Below are positions 6,956-7,878 of a stretch of 7,878 nucleotides of DNA, one piece after another (the first letter of the stretch is position 1; each line of letters opens with the position of its first letter). Where the stretch lies: the NCBI GenBank assembly GCA_039936115.1, contig JBDTIZ010000127.1, positions 1 through 7,878 on the forward strand. The letters are read 5' to 3'. Source of the DNA: DATIJJ01 sp039936115. GTDB taxonomy: Bacteria > Pseudomonadota > Gammaproteobacteria > DSM-16500. The notes beneath the pieces are model-generated. The model worked only from the letters and a program-made list of their open reading frames with translations. It ran no database searches and was not told the origin of the DNA. A program made the translations under genes and the position numbers.

Positions 6956-7020
6956 CCCTCCTCTCCCCAACTCTCTCCTCCCACACAAAGCGTGAGAGGA
7001 GAGGGTTGGGGAGAAGAGGG
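6956..7020. repeat. Long near-perfect inverted repeat between fliI and fliJ
   Basis: Two 31-base arms (6956-6986 and 6990-7020) face each other around a three-base loop. They differ at four positions. In RNA read from the minus strand, the direction of the flagellar genes, three of these are G-U pairs, leaving one true mismatch. The left arm is nearly all pyrimidine and the right arm nearly all purine, with GGGTTGGGGA at its centre. No T-run follows the hairpin on the minus strand, so it does not look like an intrinsic terminator. The CTCTCCCCAAC core resembles a widespread intergenic palindrome family known to me from other proteobacterial genomes; copy number here is unknown. It may have inserted into the operon and could shape mRNA stability or lower fliJ expression. 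Confidence 0.85.
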
Positions 7021-7029
7021 TTTTGCTTA

Positions 7030-7878
7030 CTACCCCATAAATAATGCCTGCAACCCCGCAACACTTTCATTCATATCACAACTCTCATCAATTTTCTGCG
7101 TTAAAAAAATCTCAAACTGGTCTTTATACCTAATCGCTTCATCAAGCGTTTTATCAGCACCTTGCTGATACATACCCACGTTAAGTAATTCGCGATTTTG
7201 AACATATGCACTATACAAGTTCTTAAATTTCATTGAACAAGCCAGCTGTACTTCATCCACAATCGCAGGCATTACCCGACTGATCGATTTTTCCAAATCA
7301 ATTGCCGGATAATGCCCTGCGCCTGCTAATTGTTTGGATAAATAGATGTGCCCATCTAATACTGATTTTATATGTTCTGCCACAGGATCAGTTTGTTCAT
7401 CGCCTTCAACTAATACCGTATAAAAAGCAGTAATAGAACCTTGAGATCCTATTCCATTCCCAGATCGTTCAACCAATTGTGATAGTTTTGCAAATACCGA
7501 CGGTGTAAATCCCTTGGTTGCTGGCAACTCGCCAACCGATAAGGAAATTTCACGTTGTGATTGTGCAAACCGTGTTAACGAATCTAAAATTAATAAAACA
7601 TGTTTACCTTTATCTCGATAATATTCAGCAATGGTAGTAGCCAAGACTGCAGAATTAACTCGTGATAGTGGCGAAGTATCTGCAGGGGATGCGACTACAA
7701 CTGCTTTTGCTAAACCACTTTCGCCTAAAATATCTTCGATAAATTCTTTTACTTCACGGCCGCGCTCACCCACTAGGCCAACAACAACTACGTCCGCTTT
7801 AGAATAATGCGTCATCATGCCAAGCAAAACACTTTTACCGATGCCGCTGGCTGCAAAAATACCTATTCGTTGTCCTTT
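7030..7878 (-). CDS. fliI: Flagellar export ATPase FliI, C-terminal part (cut by the right edge)
   Basis: Hexameric cytoplasmic ATPase related to the F1 beta subunit that supplies energy and unfolds substrates for flagellar export. The frame is open to the right edge and gives the last 282 residues of a protein usually about 440-460 long; the N-terminal domain lies outside. In window numbering (residue 1 at the edge), the P-loop AASGIGKS is at 9-16 (bases 7831-7854). VGERGREVKEF follows at about 36-46 with the catalytic glutamate, then Walker B HVLLILDSLTRFA at about 93-105. Later come LPATKGFTPSVFAKL, GSITAFYTVL and GHYPAIDLEKSISRVMP. Apparent starts such as the TTG at 7827 lie after the P-loop and are not real starts. 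The ADTSP and ATKGFTPS stretches favour flagellar FliI over a virulence ATPase, and the flagellar neighbours agree. Confidence 0.95.
   Translation of the reverse strand, partial: KGQRIGIFAASGIGKSVLLGMMTHYSKADVVVVGLVGERGREVKEFIEDILGESGLAKAVVVASPADTSPLSRVNSAVLATTIAEYYRDKGKHVLLILDSLTRFAQSQREISLSVGELPATKGFTPSVFAKLSQLVERSGNGIGSQGSITAFYTVLVEGDEQTDPVAEHIKSVLDGHIYLSKQLAGAGHYPAIDLEKSISRVMPAIVDEVQLACSMKFKNLYSAYVQNRELLNVGMYQQGADKTLDEAIRYKDQFEIFLTQKIDESCDMNESVAGLQALFMG

Noticed and set aside
6956..7020. CRISPR repeat or intrinsic terminator
   Set aside because: There is a single inverted repeat without spaced direct copies, and no T-run after it in the direction of the genes. On the plus strand only TTTT follows, with no plus-strand gene to terminate.
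7825..7827. Start codon of a short 265-residue ATPase
   Set aside because: The frame continues to the window edge and includes the P-loop upstream, so this TTG is an internal leucine codon of FliI.
2144..7878. Non-flagellar (virulence) type III secretion locus
   Set aside because: The export proteins are shared by both systems, but flhF, flhG and fliA sit in the same gene series, and the FlhA, FlhB and FliI sequences read as flagellar.

Overview
The window holds one block of flagellar genes, all on the minus strand, so the genes read from right to left. In transcription order they are fliI (cut by the right edge), fliJ, fliQ, fliR, flhB, flhA, a short flhF remnant, flhG (fleN) and fliA. No gene is supported on the plus strand. 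The order flhB-flhA-flhF-flhG-fliA and the protein sequences fit the polar-flagellum clusters of Gammaproteobacteria (Vibrio, Pseudomonas, Legionella). The DNA is AT-rich (judged by eye, not counted). With the dispersed palindromes this would suit a Legionellales-like lineage, but the genus cannot be fixed from this window.

Region by region: 1-178 is non-coding and carries part of a palindromic repeat. 179-1755 encodes the flagellar sigma factor and the MinD-like flagellar number regulator. 1733-2131 encodes only the N-terminal part of FlhF. 2144-6455 encodes the membrane export gate proteins FlhA, FlhB, FliR and FliQ. 6448-6891 encodes the export chaperone FliJ. 6892-7029 is a 138-base gap inside the gene series; it has an AT-rich tandem repeat and a nearly perfect 31-base-pair hairpin. 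7030 to the right edge is the C-terminal part of the export ATPase FliI.

The genes form a coherent set. FliI and FliJ prepare and deliver substrates in the cytoplasm. FliQ and FliR (with FliP, not seen here) form the export pore. FlhB switches substrate class and FlhA provides the docking ring. FlhG and FlhF normally set flagellar number and pole position, and FliA transcribes late flagellar genes. From fliJ to fliA the genes overlap or sit at most 20 bases apart, which argues for one transcript with translational coupling.

The main oddities are these. FlhF has lost its whole SRP-type GTPase (NG) domain while its reading frame and ribosome binding site stay intact, and FlhG has no N-terminal DQAxxLR helix, the part known to act on that GTPase. 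fliJ runs directly into fliQ, so fliK, fliL, fliM, fliN, fliO and fliP are absent from the place where they usually lie. Two different palindromic repeats lie in the only two sizeable non-coding gaps. I see no wholly new system; the best candidate for something undescribed is the reduced FlhF/FlhG pair.
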